A stretch of 64,000 nt of DNA, taken from contig CACYHP010000001.1 of the NCBI GenBank assembly GCA_902774295.1, positions 248,001 to 312,000 on the forward strand, read 5' to 3'. Position numbers and translations under genes: made by a program. The first letter of the stretch is position 1, and every line of letters begins with the position of its first letter. This DNA comes from an uncultured Bacteroidia bacterium (lineage in GTDB: Bacteria > Bacteroidota > Bacteroidia > Bacteroidales > F082). Under the pieces are notes generated by a model. The model searched no databases, was not told the DNA's origin, and saw nothing but the letters and a program-made list of their open reading frames with translations. This document shows, one piece after another, positions 49,356-58,625 of the stretch.

Positions 49356-51701
49356 ATGAAATCGCATAAAATCAACCAGTTTTTTGGAAGGTATGCGGCC
49401 TTCCTTTTAAGATGGCGATGGGCTGCCATTGCCTTGTTTGCAGTAATCCTGATTGTGTCGTTCGTCGGAATGTCGAAGATGGTGCAGCAGACCTCGTTCG
49501 ACGACTATTTCATCGAGGGTGACCCTATGTTGGTGAAAACCAACGAGTTTAAAGCCAATTTCGGCAATGATTATTTCATTGGTATCCTCACTGAATGTGA
49601 CAATCATTTCACGAAAGAGAATCTTACCCTTTTGCGTGAGTTAGGCAACGAGCTGCTCGACTCGCTTTCTTACGCTGATAAGATCACTTCGCTGGTTGAC
49701 CTTGAGTTTATGCTGGGTTCGGACGATGGGATGGAAATCGTACAGATAGTCCCAGACGAGATACCAGAGACCGGGTCGCCAGAGATGGAGCAGATCCGGT
49801 CTCTTGCTTATAGCAAGCCCCATGTCGCGCGTAAGCTCATCTCCAAAGACGGAAAGAACGCCTGGACGCTTTTGAAGCTGCGTGCCTTCCCTTCGGAAGA
49901 AGAGTGGAAAAAGACAGGCAACGTGTCGCCCGACATCGTGACAGGTGAGGAGGTGAGTCGTATCATCACGAAAGAGAAATACGCCTCGCTGCATCCGCGC
50001 GCCACAGGTATGCCGTATGTGACACAGCAGAAGTCGGCGTACATCGGGCAGGAGATGGGACGACTGGTGATGATTGCCGCCATCATCTGCATCATCGTGA
50101 TGCTGTTGATGACCCGTTCGCTGCGTGGCATCGTCTGTCCGCTTCTCGCTGTGATAGGTGGCGTGGTGATAACATTCGGCGTCGCAGGTTACACCCAGAT
50201 GTATGTTGACAGCACCGTGCTGATGATTCCGGCGATTTTGGCTTTTGCCGTGGCGATAGCATACAATATTCACATATTCTCCTATTTCAACCAACGTATG
50301 AGGCTGCACGGCAAGCGTAAACAAGCCGTCGTAGAGACCGTCAGCGAGATAGGCTGGTCGGTGGTGTTCTGCGGCTTGACTACCGTGATTTCCCTGATGT
50401 CGTTTATGGTGATTCCTATCCGACCGATGAAATGCGTCGGAATGACAAGCTCATTGACAGTTTTGTTTGTTCTTTCCACCACCTTGCTGATGGCTCCTGT
50501 GTTGTTGTCGTTTGGCAAGGACAAGCAGCCTAAACGCGGTATCGACGGCTCAGGCGGTACCCGCCTGAGCCGTGCTATGGAGCGACTCAATATCTTCACC
50601 TTCAAACACTCCAAGACCATCGTGACAGTGTTTGCAGTGCTGTGCGTCGCCTTTGGCATCGGACTGTGGAAGATTGAGCCTGCATTCGACATCGAGAAGA
50701 CCATGGGCATCAACGTCCCTTATGTGAAAGACGTACTGACAGTGGGACGCAGCGAGCTGGGCGCCTTGTATTCATACGACCTCGTGATGGAGTTTGCTAA
50801 TGAGGACGACGCCAAACAGCCTGAAAACCTGCATAAACTCGAGCAGCTGGAGGACCTGATAGGCACCTATTCGCTTACCAAACGCACCAACTCTATTTTG
50901 GATATCCTCAAAGACTTGAATCAGACGCTTAACGGCGGCGACAAGGCATATTATCGCATACCCGACACCGAAGAAGAGGTCGCCCAGATGCTTGTGCTTT
51001 ACGAGAACGCCGGCGGCTCCGAGACGGAATACTGGATGGACTATGGCTACCGTCGTCTGCGTATGATGGTCGAGATATCCGACTTCAACTCCGCTGAGGT
51101 GGAACGCGAACTCAACGACATCACCAAGAAGACCGCGGAGATGTTCCCTGGCGTCACCGTGACGGCTGTGGGTAACATCCCGCAATACACCACCATGATG
51201 CAGTATCTGGTGCGTGGTCAGATGCAGTCGTTCCTCATCTCTGTGCTTATCATTGCCATCATCCTGATGATAGCCTTCCAGAGCGTGCGCGTCGGCTTGA
51301 TAGGACTCATCCCTAACCTCATGCCTGCCATCTTCGTGGGCGGCTTCATGGGCTGGGCAGGCATCCCATTGGATATGATGACCGCCACCTTGATTCCTAT
51401 GATGCTCGGTATGGCCGTCGACGACACCATCCACTTCATCAACCACTCGAAACTCGAGTTCGACCGCACACCTAATTATACAGATGCTATCCGCAGAACA
51501 TTCAGGGTCGTGGGCGTGGCTATCGTCACCACATCCATCGTCACCTCTGCTGTGTTTGCCTGCTTCGCCACGTCGGTGTGCGCCATGTGCATCAACTTCG
51601 GCGTGCTGGCTGTCATAGGCATCATCTCGGCTCTGCTCGCCGACCTGTTCATCACACCGCTTTTAGTTAAGAGATTCAATGTTTTTGGTAAAGAAAAATA
51701 A
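49356..51701 (+). CDS. RND/MMPL-family exporter
   Basis: A 781-residue inner-membrane transporter with the 1+5+1+5 segment layout of MMPL/HpnN-like lipid exporters. A periplasmic loop (about 35-220) follows segment 1; the first bundle has RSLRGIVCPLLAVIGGVVIT; the second ends with GMAVDDTIHFINHSKLEF, the acidic proton-relay word. Half the length of AcrB-type pumps. The two following genes encode a LolA-like protein and a DUF1302-type outer-membrane protein, a set that suggests export of a lipid or hydrophobic compound to the outer membrane. Confidence 0.9.
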   Translation: MKSHKINQFFGRYAAFLLRWRWAAIALFAVILIVSFVGMSKMVQQTSFDDYFIEGDPMLVKTNEFKANFGNDYFIGILTECDNHFTKENLTLLRELGNELLDSLSYADKITSLVDLEFMLGSDDGMEIVQIVPDEIPETGSPEMEQIRSLAYSKPHVARKLISKDGKNAWTLLKLRAFPSEEEWKKTGNVSPDIVTGEEVSRIITKEKYASLHPRATGMPYVTQQKSAYIGQEMGRLVMIAAIICIIVMLLMTRSLRGIVCPLLAVIGGVVITFGVAGYTQMYVDSTVLMIPAILAFAVAIAYNIHIFSYFNQRMRLHGKRKQAVVETVSEIGWSVVFCGLTTVISLMSFMVIPIRPMKCVGMTSSLTVLFVLSTTLLMAPVLLSFGKDKQPKRGIDGSGGTRLSRAMERLNIFTFKHSKTIVTVFAVLCVAFGIGLWKIEPAFDIEKTMGINVPYVKDVLTVGRSELGALYSYDLVMEFANEDDAKQPENLHKLEQLEDLIGTYSLTKRTNSILDILKDLNQTLNGGDKAYYRIPDTEEEVAQMLVLYENAGGSETEYWMDYGYRRLRMMVEISDFNSAEVERELNDITKKTAEMFPGVTVTAVGNIPQYTTMMQYLVRGQMQSFLISVLIIAIILMIAFQSVRVGLIGLIPNLMPAIFVGGFMGWAGIPLDMMTATLIPMMLGMAVDDTIHFINHSKLEFDRTPNYTDAIRRTFRVVGVAIVTTSIVTSAVFACFATSVCAMCINFGVLAVIGIISALLADLFITPLLVKRFNVFGKEK

Positions 51702-51713
51702 AATAGAACTGTT

Positions 51714-52484
51714 ATGAAAAGATATTTTTTACTCACGGCACTGCTTATCGTTGCCGCTACAATATTAAATGCCCAGACAGGGCGCGACATAGCTCAACGT
51801 GTCAAAGACCGTCCCGACGGCGACACCCGTTATGCGGAGATGCAGCTCACCCTTATTAAGAAAAATAGCGACCAGCGCGAACGCAAGATGGTCTCGTGGG
51901 CTATGGACGAGGGCAAAGACACCAAGAAAATCATGTTTTTCACCTATCCCGGTGACGTGAAAGGCACGGGATTCCTCACCTGGGACTACGACGAGACCGG
52001 CAAGGACGACGACAAATGGCTTTACCTGCCGGCGATGAAGAAGACACGTCGTATCAGCGGCGCATCTTCCAAGACCGACTACTTCATGGGCACTGATTTC
52101 ACCTATGATGACATGGGAGGTCGTAACGTCGACGAGGACACTCATACTTTGTTGCGCGAAGAGATGCGCGACGGCCATCAGTGCTGGGTGGTGGAGTCGG
52201 TGCCTGTCGACACTCGTGAGATTTACAGCCGTAAGGTGAGCTGGATACGTCAGGACTGCGACGTTGCCGTCTATGTGGAGTTTTACGACAAGCTGAGCAA
52301 GCTGCATCGTGTGATGATGGTGCTCGACCTGCAGCAGGTGGAAGGCTTTTGGACCATCATGAAGATGGAGATGAAAAACGTCCAGAACGGCCACAGCACA
52401 CAAATCGTCGTGAGCAACCCTAGATACAACATCGAGGTGGACAAGAACATGTTCACGGTGACGAAACTGGAGAAAGGATTATGA
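51714..52484 (+). CDS. Outer-membrane lipoprotein-sorting (LolA-like) protein
   Basis: A 256-residue periplasmic protein with a signal peptide (1-21, ATILNAQ). [20 protein letters not shown], then [20 protein letters not shown] and [14 protein letters not shown] are the ordered words of the LolA-like family found with RND exporters. The fold is a half-barrel that carries lipids. It lies 12 bases after the exporter gene and overlaps the next by 4 bases. Confidence 0.9.
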   Translation: MKRYFLLTALLIVAATILNAQTGRDIAQRVKDRPDGDTRYAEMQLTLIKKNSDQRERKMVSWAMDEGKDTKKIMFFTYPGDVKGTGFLTWDYDETGKDDDKWLYLPAMKKTRRISGASSKTDYFMGTDFTYDDMGGRNVDEDTHTLLREEMRDGHQCWVVESVPVDTREIYSRKVSWIRQDCDVAVYVEFYDKLSKLHRVMMVLDLQQVEGFWTIMKMEMKNVQNGHSTQIVVSNPRYNIEVDKNMFTVTKLEKGL

Positions 52485-53614
52485 GTACTACTTTAAAATC
52501 AATTTTGCTTGTAGTTGCCGCCGTGCTCTGCACGGCGGCAACAGTCTCGGCGCAGGATGGCATGGATGTGTCCGTCAAGGGTTTTGTCGACACCTATCAT
52601 GCCATGCGCACCGAGGCGCCCAACGACTGGATGGCGTCACGCTCACGTGTCAGAGGCGAGGTGCGTCTCGAGAAAGACGGCGGCGGAGCCTTCGTCTCGG
52701 CTAACCTCATCTACAACGCGTTGCTCAACGACCAGTCGGGGTTCCAGCTGCGCGAGGCTTACGCCTACTGGGGCAATCCGAGTTGGGACATCCGGGCAGG
52801 CAACCAGATAGTCACCTGGGGCGTCGCTGACGGCATACGCGTCACCGACCTGATTTCCCCTATGGACTATACCGAGTTTCTGGCTCAAGATTATGACGAC
52901 ATCCGCGTCCCTGTGGGAGCATTGCGCGTGCGATATCTGCACAACTCCTGGAGTCTGGAGGCTGTAGCAGTGCCAATACCGGAGTTCTTCAAGCTGCCTA
53001 CCGACTCCTTGAACCCATGGTCGGTGGGACCTCTGCCGCCTACGGTGAGACCCGATAAGGATATCGAGAATATGGAATATGGCGGAAGGTTCAGCTGCTT
53101 CCTGGGCGGCGTCGACTTCTCGCTGATGGCACTGCGCACATGGAGCAAGATACCTGAAATTGTTGATGATCATCTTGGATATCATCGCATCACAGCTGTC
53201 GGAGGCGACGTGTCGGTGCCATTCGGTGATTTCGTCTTCCGTGGCGAGATGGCCGACTATATCGACGACCATGGCAACCATCTTGGCAATGCCTTGGCTG
53301 GCCTTGACTGGTATCCGGGCGCCGACTGGAATGTCTCGGTGCAGTATTACCAGACTTTTGGAGAAGGTGAAGAGGCCGCACTGGCAACGCTGCGTGTCTC
53401 CAAAGCTCTGTTGAATAACTCGTTGACGCTTTCTACCTTTGCCTACGCCGACGTCAAAGACTTGGGCGTATTCAACCGTCTCAGCGCCGATTGGGCCGCC
53501 ACCGACCAGATACACGTGCTCATTGGTTATGACTATTTTTACGCTGACGCAGGAATGTTCAAAAGATATGAACACAACAGCGAAGTGTGGTTTAAACTGA
53601 AATATTGTTATTAA
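52481..53614 (+). CDS. DUF1302-like outer-membrane beta-barrel protein
   Basis: A 377-residue protein with a signal peptide (1-25, TVSAQD). Amphipathic strands alternate through the whole mature part, and [20 protein letters not shown] with [20 protein letters not shown] is the typical DUF1302 region. It ends in an aromatic (KLKYCY), as outer-membrane barrels do. Overlaps the LolA-like gene by 4 bases, so the three genes should work as one envelope-spanning set. Confidence 0.85.
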   Translation: MSTTLKSILLVVAAVLCTAATVSAQDGMDVSVKGFVDTYHAMRTEAPNDWMASRSRVRGEVRLEKDGGGAFVSANLIYNALLNDQSGFQLREAYAYWGNPSWDIRAGNQIVTWGVADGIRVTDLISPMDYTEFLAQDYDDIRVPVGALRVRYLHNSWSLEAVAVPIPEFFKLPTDSLNPWSVGPLPPTVRPDKDIENMEYGGRFSCFLGGVDFSLMALRTWSKIPEIVDDHLGYHRITAVGGDVSVPFGDFVFRGEMADYIDDHGNHLGNALAGLDWYPGADWNVSVQYYQTFGEGEEAALATLRVSKALLNNSLTLSTFAYADVKDLGVFNRLSADWAATDQIHVLIGYDYFYADAGMFKRYEHNSEVWFKLKYCY

Positions 53615-53632
53615 AATTTAAAACTTAAAAAA

Positions 53633-54178
53633 ATGAAAAACGTATTAAAACTATTGTTGATGGGGATTGCTTATCTCGCAATCTTTATCCTTGGAGCCTC
53701 GAGCGGAATGATTCATCCTGCCTGTTATGCCTACATAGGCGCGATTTTGCCGTTGTTGTTCGCATTTGTGTATCTCTACACGACAAAAATGATTCACGGT
53801 TTTGGCGCGGCGACAGTCCTTAACGGCTTCATCCTCGTCTTGTTCTTGCTTGTCGGCGAAGCTGACACGGCTTTTATCATTGGCATCATAGTCTTGACGG
53901 CGCTTTCCGAAATTCTCAGGTATTTCTTGGGATACGACACCAGGAAAGGCATTCGTTGGAGCTTTGTGCCGTTGGCATTTTCATTCTTCGCCTACACATT
54001 ACATTGGTGGACCGACACCGAGGGCTCGCTTGCAGCTGCCGTCGAGGAGATGCCTGCAGGCTACGACGAGCTGATGAAACCCGTCATCGACAACATCCCG
54101 ATGCTCGTCGTGATGCTGGTTTTGACACTGCCTATTTCCATTTTAGGAATGAAATTAGCTGAAAAAGTATTGAAATAA
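53633..54178 (+). CDS. MptD/Trep_Strep-type putative ECF transporter S component
   Basis: A 181-residue membrane protein of five or six segments. GASSGMIHPACYAYIGAILP near 22-41 and FVYLYTTKMIHGFGAATVLN are the words I associate with the Trep_Strep family of putative ECF substrate-binding subunits. No ECF ATPases are next to it. It follows the DUF1302 gene by 18 bases and is probably co-transcribed. The substrate is unknown. Confidence 0.7.
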   Translation: MKNVLKLLLMGIAYLAIFILGASSGMIHPACYAYIGAILPLLFAFVYLYTTKMIHGFGAATVLNGFILVLFLLVGEADTAFIIGIIVLTALSEILRYFLGYDTRKGIRWSFVPLAFSFFAYTLHWWTDTEGSLAAAVEEMPAGYDELMKPVIDNIPMLVVMLVLTLPISILGMKLAEKVLK

Positions 54179-54182
54179 ATTG

Positions 54183-54190
54183 TATTTTTG
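54183..54190 (+). promoter_or_regulatory. -7 box (TATTTTTG) for the His/Cys-rich protein and TonB receptor
   Basis: TATTTTTG followed by C, 20 bases ahead of the ATG at 54211, directly after the stop of the preceding gene. Confidence 0.55.
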
Positions 54191-54210
54191 CAGCCTCGAA
54201 GGCTTTCACG

Positions 54211-54528
54211 ATGAAACGCAACAAACATATTGCAATACTCCTGTTGGCGGTATATCTGCCAATGTGGTTGCTGTCGGCTTTCCATGTGCATACAGAGCAT
54301 TGTCATCAGCATGGCATGGAAAGCGAACAGCACCAACAGTCGTCCGAATCTGACGACAGCAGCTGTTTGTTGTGTCAGTTTCTCCATCAGCCATACGAAG
54401 AGACGCCACAGATTGCATTACAAATCTGTTTGCCCGTATCGTCAGCTCAGAAGACGATGCCTGTCTCCGAGGTGGTTGCGGCTTTCACCGGCCTCAAAGT
54501 CTCAAGAGCACCTCCCGTCTGTTTATAA
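54211..54528 (+). CDS. Small His/Cys-rich secreted protein, partner of the TonB receptor
   Basis: A 105-residue protein with an N-terminal hydrophobic export segment (about 7-22). The mature part starts with FHVHTEHCHQHGMESEQHQQ, then CLLCQFLHQPYEE. The many His and Cys residues suggest metal binding; proteins of this form often precede TonB receptors in Bacteroidota, where they are annotated only as DUFs. It lies 51 bases upstream of the receptor gene under a shared promoter. Confidence 0.7.
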   Translation: MKRNKHIAILLLAVYLPMWLLSAFHVHTEHCHQHGMESEQHQQSSESDDSSCLLCQFLHQPYEETPQIALQICLPVSSAQKTMPVSEVVAAFTGLKVSRAPPVCL

Positions 54529-54579
54529 GGTTTTACGGATTTATTGCATTTTATTAAAAACTTATAAAACAGACAAATA

Positions 54580-56619
54580 ATGAAACAATTGTTTTTATTG
54601 TTGTCGCTGGCTATTGGTATGTCGGCGGCAGCCCAGAGTTTGCCTGACTCTACCGATATTTTCTTCAGGCATCTTGAATTGAAAGAAGTCACTGTGACAG
54701 GTGCCGTCGGCGACATGAAGATGAAGGAGTTGTCGATGCCTATCACCATCATTAGCCCCGTCGAGCTGCGTCATAAGTCGGGGACGAACATCATCGACGC
54801 CATCGCACGGCAGCCCGGTCTCGCCGAGATAACCACTGGCGGTGGCATCTCCAAGCCTGTCATCCGCGGATTGGGATACAACCGCATCATCGTTGTCAAC
54901 GACGGCATCCGTCAGGAGGGACAGCAGTGGGGCGACGAACACGGCATTGAAGTTGATGGCAACGACATCAACCGGGTTGAAGTCATCAAAGGACCTGCGA
55001 GCCTCATGTACGGCTCCGATGCACTCGCCGGCGTGCTTATCTTCCATAACACCCCGATACCGCCGCTGGGTAAGATTCGTGGCGGACTCAACACCGAATA
55101 CCAGACCAACAACGGATTGGCGGCATATTCACTCGACCTCGCAGGCCATCATCGTAACGGATTCGTGTGGGACGTCCGCTATAGCGACAAATATGCACAC
55201 GCCTACAAAAACAGCCACGACGGATATGTGCCGAACTCACAGTTCAGCGAACGAGCCTTCTATCTAAAAGCAGGAGTGATGAAGAGATGGGGCATGTCGA
55301 CAATAAAAGCGGGATATTACAACCTCATCCCGAGCATAGTGGAAGGTGAACGCGACAGCATCACAGGCGAACTCATCTCTTATAACGACAATGTTAAGAC
55401 TTATAGTCACGGACTGCCTTATCAGCGTGTGACGCATTATAAGATTGTGTCGAACACCCTCGTCAACCTGCCTTCTGGCAATCTGAAGGTGTTGCTGGGA
55501 TACCAGCAGAACCGCCGCAAGGAGTTCGAAGAGTCGCCCGACACCTGCGGGCTTTATATGCAGCTCCACACAATAAACTACGATGTGCGTTATGTCACCG
55601 AAGAATTCGCCGGCTGGAAGATGTCGACAGGTTTCAACGGCATGGTGCAGCGTTCGCTCAACCTCGGCGACGAGTCTCTCATCCCTGACTATGGGCTCTT
55701 CGACATCGGGGCGTATGTCACCGCCATCAAGACACTCAACCGTTGGAGCATCAGCGGCGGTGTGCGTTACGACCATCGTTATCTTGTTTCCGATTTCACA
55801 CGTTATTTCAATGGTGTTACTGGCAGCGTGGGCGCCACCTTTGAGGCAAGCGACCACCTCGACCTGAAACTCAACCTCTCGAGAGGCTTCCGCGCCCCGA
55901 ACATCAGCGAGCTGGCTGCCGACGGCGAACATGAAGGCACGCTGCGCTACGAGATAGGCAACAAAGACTTCGACCCTGAATATAGTATGCAGGCCGACTT
56001 CGGCTTCGACATCACCACACGTTATCTTGAACTGCATGGTGCGTTGTTTGCCAACCATATCGACAACTATATATACCTGCACCGCATCGACAGCATCATC
56101 GAGCCTGACCTCATGACGTTCGTCTACGCACAAGGCAATGCCATGCTCTTGGGCTTCGAGGCAGGCATCGACGTGCACCCGATTCACGCCCTCCATCTGG
56201 GATGTGACTTCTCATATGTCGATGCGCAGCTGCTCAACCAGCCTGACGACATGAAATACCTGCCTCAGACACCCGCGCCACGTCTCTCCGCCGACGTGAA
56301 ATACGAACTGACACACGACGGCAAAGTGTTTGACAACGCCTTCATCGCAGCCCGGCTCGACTGGTATCTTGAACAAGACCATTATTATGCGGCATACGAA
56401 ACCGAGACGATGACACCATCGTACACCCTTTTCGGACTCTCGATAGGCACCGACGTGCTTCGTCATGGCAAAAAAGTGGCTGAGCTGATGATGATAGCCG
56501 ACAACCTGTTCGATGTAAGCTATCAGGACCACCTCAGCCGCCTGAAATATGCCGGAATATACAACATGGGACGAAACATCGTCTTCAAGATGATGATTCC
56601 GATTAACGGTAATCTGTAG
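54580..56619 (+). CDS. TonB-dependent outer-membrane receptor, probable metal uptake
   Basis: A 679-residue receptor with a signal peptide (1-19). The plug (about 35-150) reads LKEVTVTGAVGDMKMKEL, KPVIRGLGYNRIIVVNDGIR, QEGQQWGDEHGIEVD and VEVIKGPASLMYGSDALAG. The barrel ends in NL after FKMMIPI. There is no carboxypeptidase-like N-terminal domain and no SusD partner, so it is not a glycan receptor. The EGQQWGDEHG plug loop and the His-rich partner suggest a zinc- or copper-type receptor like ZnuD. No B12 riboswitch precedes it. Confidence 0.85.
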   Translation: MKQLFLLLSLAIGMSAAAQSLPDSTDIFFRHLELKEVTVTGAVGDMKMKELSMPITIISPVELRHKSGTNIIDAIARQPGLAEITTGGGISKPVIRGLGYNRIIVVNDGIRQEGQQWGDEHGIEVDGNDINRVEVIKGPASLMYGSDALAGVLIFHNTPIPPLGKIRGGLNTEYQTNNGLAAYSLDLAGHHRNGFVWDVRYSDKYAHAYKNSHDGYVPNSQFSERAFYLKAGVMKRWGMSTIKAGYYNLIPSIVEGERDSITGELISYNDNVKTYSHGLPYQRVTHYKIVSNTLVNLPSGNLKVLLGYQQNRRKEFEESPDTCGLYMQLHTINYDVRYVTEEFAGWKMSTGFNGMVQRSLNLGDESLIPDYGLFDIGAYVTAIKTLNRWSISGGVRYDHRYLVSDFTRYFNGVTGSVGATFEASDHLDLKLNLSRGFRAPNISELAADGEHEGTLRYEIGNKDFDPEYSMQADFGFDITTRYLELHGALFANHIDNYIYLHRIDSIIEPDLMTFVYAQGNAMLLGFEAGIDVHPIHALHLGCDFSYVDAQLLNQPDDMKYLPQTPAPRLSADVKYELTHDGKVFDNAFIAARLDWYLEQDHYYAAYETETMTPSYTLFGLSIGTDVLRHGKKVAELMMIADNLFDVSYQDHLSRLKYAGIYNMGRNIVFKMMIPINGNL

Positions 56620-56653
56620 GTAAAAATAGCTGTTACTGCCTAAAACATTTCAA

Positions 56654-57688
56654 CTATTTCACGATAAACTTTGCCGTTTGTCTGATATTTTCATCGTTGA
56701 TTTGTAAGACATAAAGTCCTTTTTCCAAGTCAGCGACTGAGATGCTTCCGCTGGTGAAGCCTGCATTAACCTTTTGTCCCATGACGTTGAAAATGGAATA
56801 TTCCACCTCGTTGTAAGGGAGGTTGTCAATATAAAGGACGTCGGAAGCCGGGTTTGGATACACTGCAAGTGCCTCCTGGCTTGCGACTTCTTTGACATCG
56901 TCATTCTTTGGAATGATATTCAGGATGATGCCTTCAATCTTTGTCCATCCGTAATGGAAACCGCCCATGTCAGGGATGTTGTACCAGTTGTCAAAGTAGC
57001 CGCCCCAGCCGAAGTTGACGTGGAACTTGCCATCCGATTCACGATAGCCGTCGACAACGACGTTGTGGCCTGATGTTACTGTGTTGTTTACAACTGCCAG
57101 ATGGGCAGGATAACCGTTCTCTAAGTTGGAAATCAAGGTGGCGTACATCTCATCGCTGGCTTCAGTATACAGCACGCAGTCGGTGAAACCGAAACGCTGA
57201 TATGCGGCATACGCCTGGCCAACGTTAAAGGTGCCTGAGCCGTATGAAGGATCTGCGGTGAAGACCTCCGTGCATGCTACGCCGCAAGCGAAGATCACTG
57301 CTGCGACCAAAGTGTCGGAGAGCTGCTCACCACGCTGGAACGTGGCGTCGACAGAATCCAACATGGTGTTGAGCTGCGGGAATGACGGAAAAAGATATGT
57401 CTCCCAATCGTCGTCGATGTGGAATTGCCTGCCGGCGTAATTTGATAAATAATCATCTCCATCGTCGAAACGGGTATCTTGTGTCGTGCCTAAATAATTG
57501 ATAATCTGTCCCATAGCAGTGGCTGGACAACCTGTATAACTGTGAGCGTAGTTCTTCAACGGGTCTGCCGGACAAAGAATGTTGTATGGATATTCCTGAT
57601 TCCATTGGGTTTCAAGAAGGATTTTCTGCGCAAAGCCTGTCAATGCGCATAGCATAAGCAGCAAAACAAAAATAGATTTTCTTTTCAT
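56654..57688 (-). CDS. C10-family cysteine peptidase with T9SS sorting tail
   Basis: A 344-residue secreted peptidase of the streptopain (SpeB) family. A signal peptide (1-20) is followed at once by the catalytic domain: WNQEYPYNILCP, YTGCPATAMGQIINYL with Cys54, and the His in SGHNVVVDGYRES with VNFGWGGYFDNWY. The inhibitory propeptide usual in C10 peptidases is absent. A T9SS tail with VYPNPASDVLYIDNL begins near 275. It has its own promoter and would act at the cell surface or outside. Confidence 0.88.
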   Translation of the reverse strand: MKRKSIFVLLLMLCALTGFAQKILLETQWNQEYPYNILCPADPLKNYAHSYTGCPATAMGQIINYLGTTQDTRFDDGDDYLSNYAGRQFHIDDDWETYLFPSFPQLNTMLDSVDATFQRGEQLSDTLVAAVIFACGVACTEVFTADPSYGSGTFNVGQAYAAYQRFGFTDCVLYTEASDEMYATLISNLENGYPAHLAVVNNTVTSGHNVVVDGYRESDGKFHVNFGWGGYFDNWYNIPDMGGFHYGWTKIEGIILNIIPKNDDVKEVASQEALAVYPNPASDVLYIDNLPYNEVEYSIFNVMGQKVNAGFTSGSISVADLEKGLYVLQINDENIRQTAKFIVK

Positions 57689-57713
57689 AGATAAATTATT
57701 ATGGTTAGGGCTG

Positions 57714-57721
57714 CAAAAATA
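57714..57721 (-). promoter_or_regulatory. -7 box (TATTTTTG) for the C10 peptidase gene
   Basis: TATTTTTG followed by GC on the minus strand, 25 bases ahead of the ATG at 57688. Confidence 0.6.
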
Positions 57722-57757
57722 CGTATTTTTTAACTACAACCGCAAATCCTTAATAAT

Positions 57758-57910
57758 TTATTTACCTTTCACAAATCTTATAGTAAAATATTCAGCTTTG
57801 ACGGTATAAATGCCGGAAGCGAGGTCGCTCACCCGGACATCGTAATCCGGATGCTCGCCCCAAGTAGATGCTGTGAAGCCTTCCACTTTTGCAATCAGTT
57901 TTACATTTAT
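57758..57910 (-). pseudogene. Orphan C-terminal sorting-tail fragment
   Basis: An open frame without start codon ends VRVSDLASGIYTVKAEYFTI and a short FVKGK tail, like the last 50 residues of a T9SS cargo protein (compare VADLEKGLYVLQI in the C10 peptidase). The part before it (KVEGFTASTWGEHPDYD) belongs to no recognised domain, and a stop codon closes the frame on the left. It is the remnant of a lost secreted protein gene. Confidence 0.5.
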
Positions 57911-57934
57911 TGAAAAAATTCAAGAGGAAATAAC

Positions 57935-58519
57935 TCAGTTGACCTTCGCGATAATCACCATGATGTTGTTGACGAACATGTTGACAGCTATTGCCAGCAA
58001 TATCACGCCGAAGAATTTTCTTAAAATGAAAATGAAGTTCTGTCCCAGCAACTTCTGGATTTTGTCGAGATAATGAATCACTATGAAGTCAAGTACGATG
58101 TTGATCAGCAATCCGATGAGGATGTTGATGATGGCATAGTCAGCGCGCAGTGAAAGGAGACCTGTCAGGGCACCCGGGCCGGCTATCAGCGGGAACGCCA
58201 CCGGCACGATGCTCGCACCGCTTCCGTTGTTCTCGTTTTTGATGATTTCACGGCCGAGAATCATCTCAACGGCGAGCACGAACAGCACAAACGAACCAGC
58301 CACTGCAAACGATGCGGAGTCGATGCCGAAAAGCCTCAACAGTCCGTCGCCGGCGAAGAAAAACGCCAGAAACAATGCCAAAGCCACAAGGCAGGCTGGA
58401 CCTGCCTTGATGACTTTATTCTGTTCTTTCATGCTCACAAAGATCGGGATGGAGCCGAAGATGTCGATGATGGCCGCCATCACGAAAAATACACTGAAGA
58501 TTTCTACAAAATTGATCAT
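57935..58519 (-). CDS. MarC family membrane protein
   Basis: A 194-residue protein with six segments. VFFVMAAIIDIFGSIPIFVS opens it, FFAGDGLLRLFGIDSASFAV and VPVAFPLIAGPGALTGLLSL are the two family words. Despite the name, MarC proteins have no proven role in antibiotic resistance. It lies between a T9SS remnant and the third copy of the dispersed palindrome. Confidence 0.92.
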   Translation of the reverse strand: MINFVEIFSVFFVMAAIIDIFGSIPIFVSMKEQNKVIKAGPACLVALALFLAFFFAGDGLLRLFGIDSASFAVAGSFVLFVLAVEMILGREIIKNENNGSGASIVPVAFPLIAGPGALTGLLSLRADYAIINILIGLLINIVLDFIVIHYLDKIQKLLGQNFIFILRKFFGVILLAIAVNMFVNNIMVIIAKVN

Positions 58520-58533
58520 TTTTACTAGTTTTT

Positions 58534-58618
58534 CGTCATTTCGACCGACCGAAGGGAGCGGAGAAATCTTCTGTAAAATGAGATTTCTCCATTTCGCTTC
58601 GCTTCAGTCGAAATGACG
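58534..58618. repeat. Dispersed intergenic palindrome, copy 3
   Basis: CGTCATTTCGACCGACCGAA at the left and CTTCAGTCGAAATGACG at the right are inverted, with GAGAAATC and GATTTCTC within. It fills the gap between the MarC gene start and the CoA-transferase stop. Half-units match the copies at 1177-1287 and 10215-10305. Confidence 0.85.
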
Positions 58619-58625
58619 GGATGAT

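Noticed and set aside
54580..56619. TonB receptor as a BtuB-type B12 receptor
   Set aside because: No cobalamin riboswitch precedes it, and the His-rich partner and plug loop point to metal uptake. B12 control in this window is confined to 10.8-13.4 kb and 59.9-63.3 kb.
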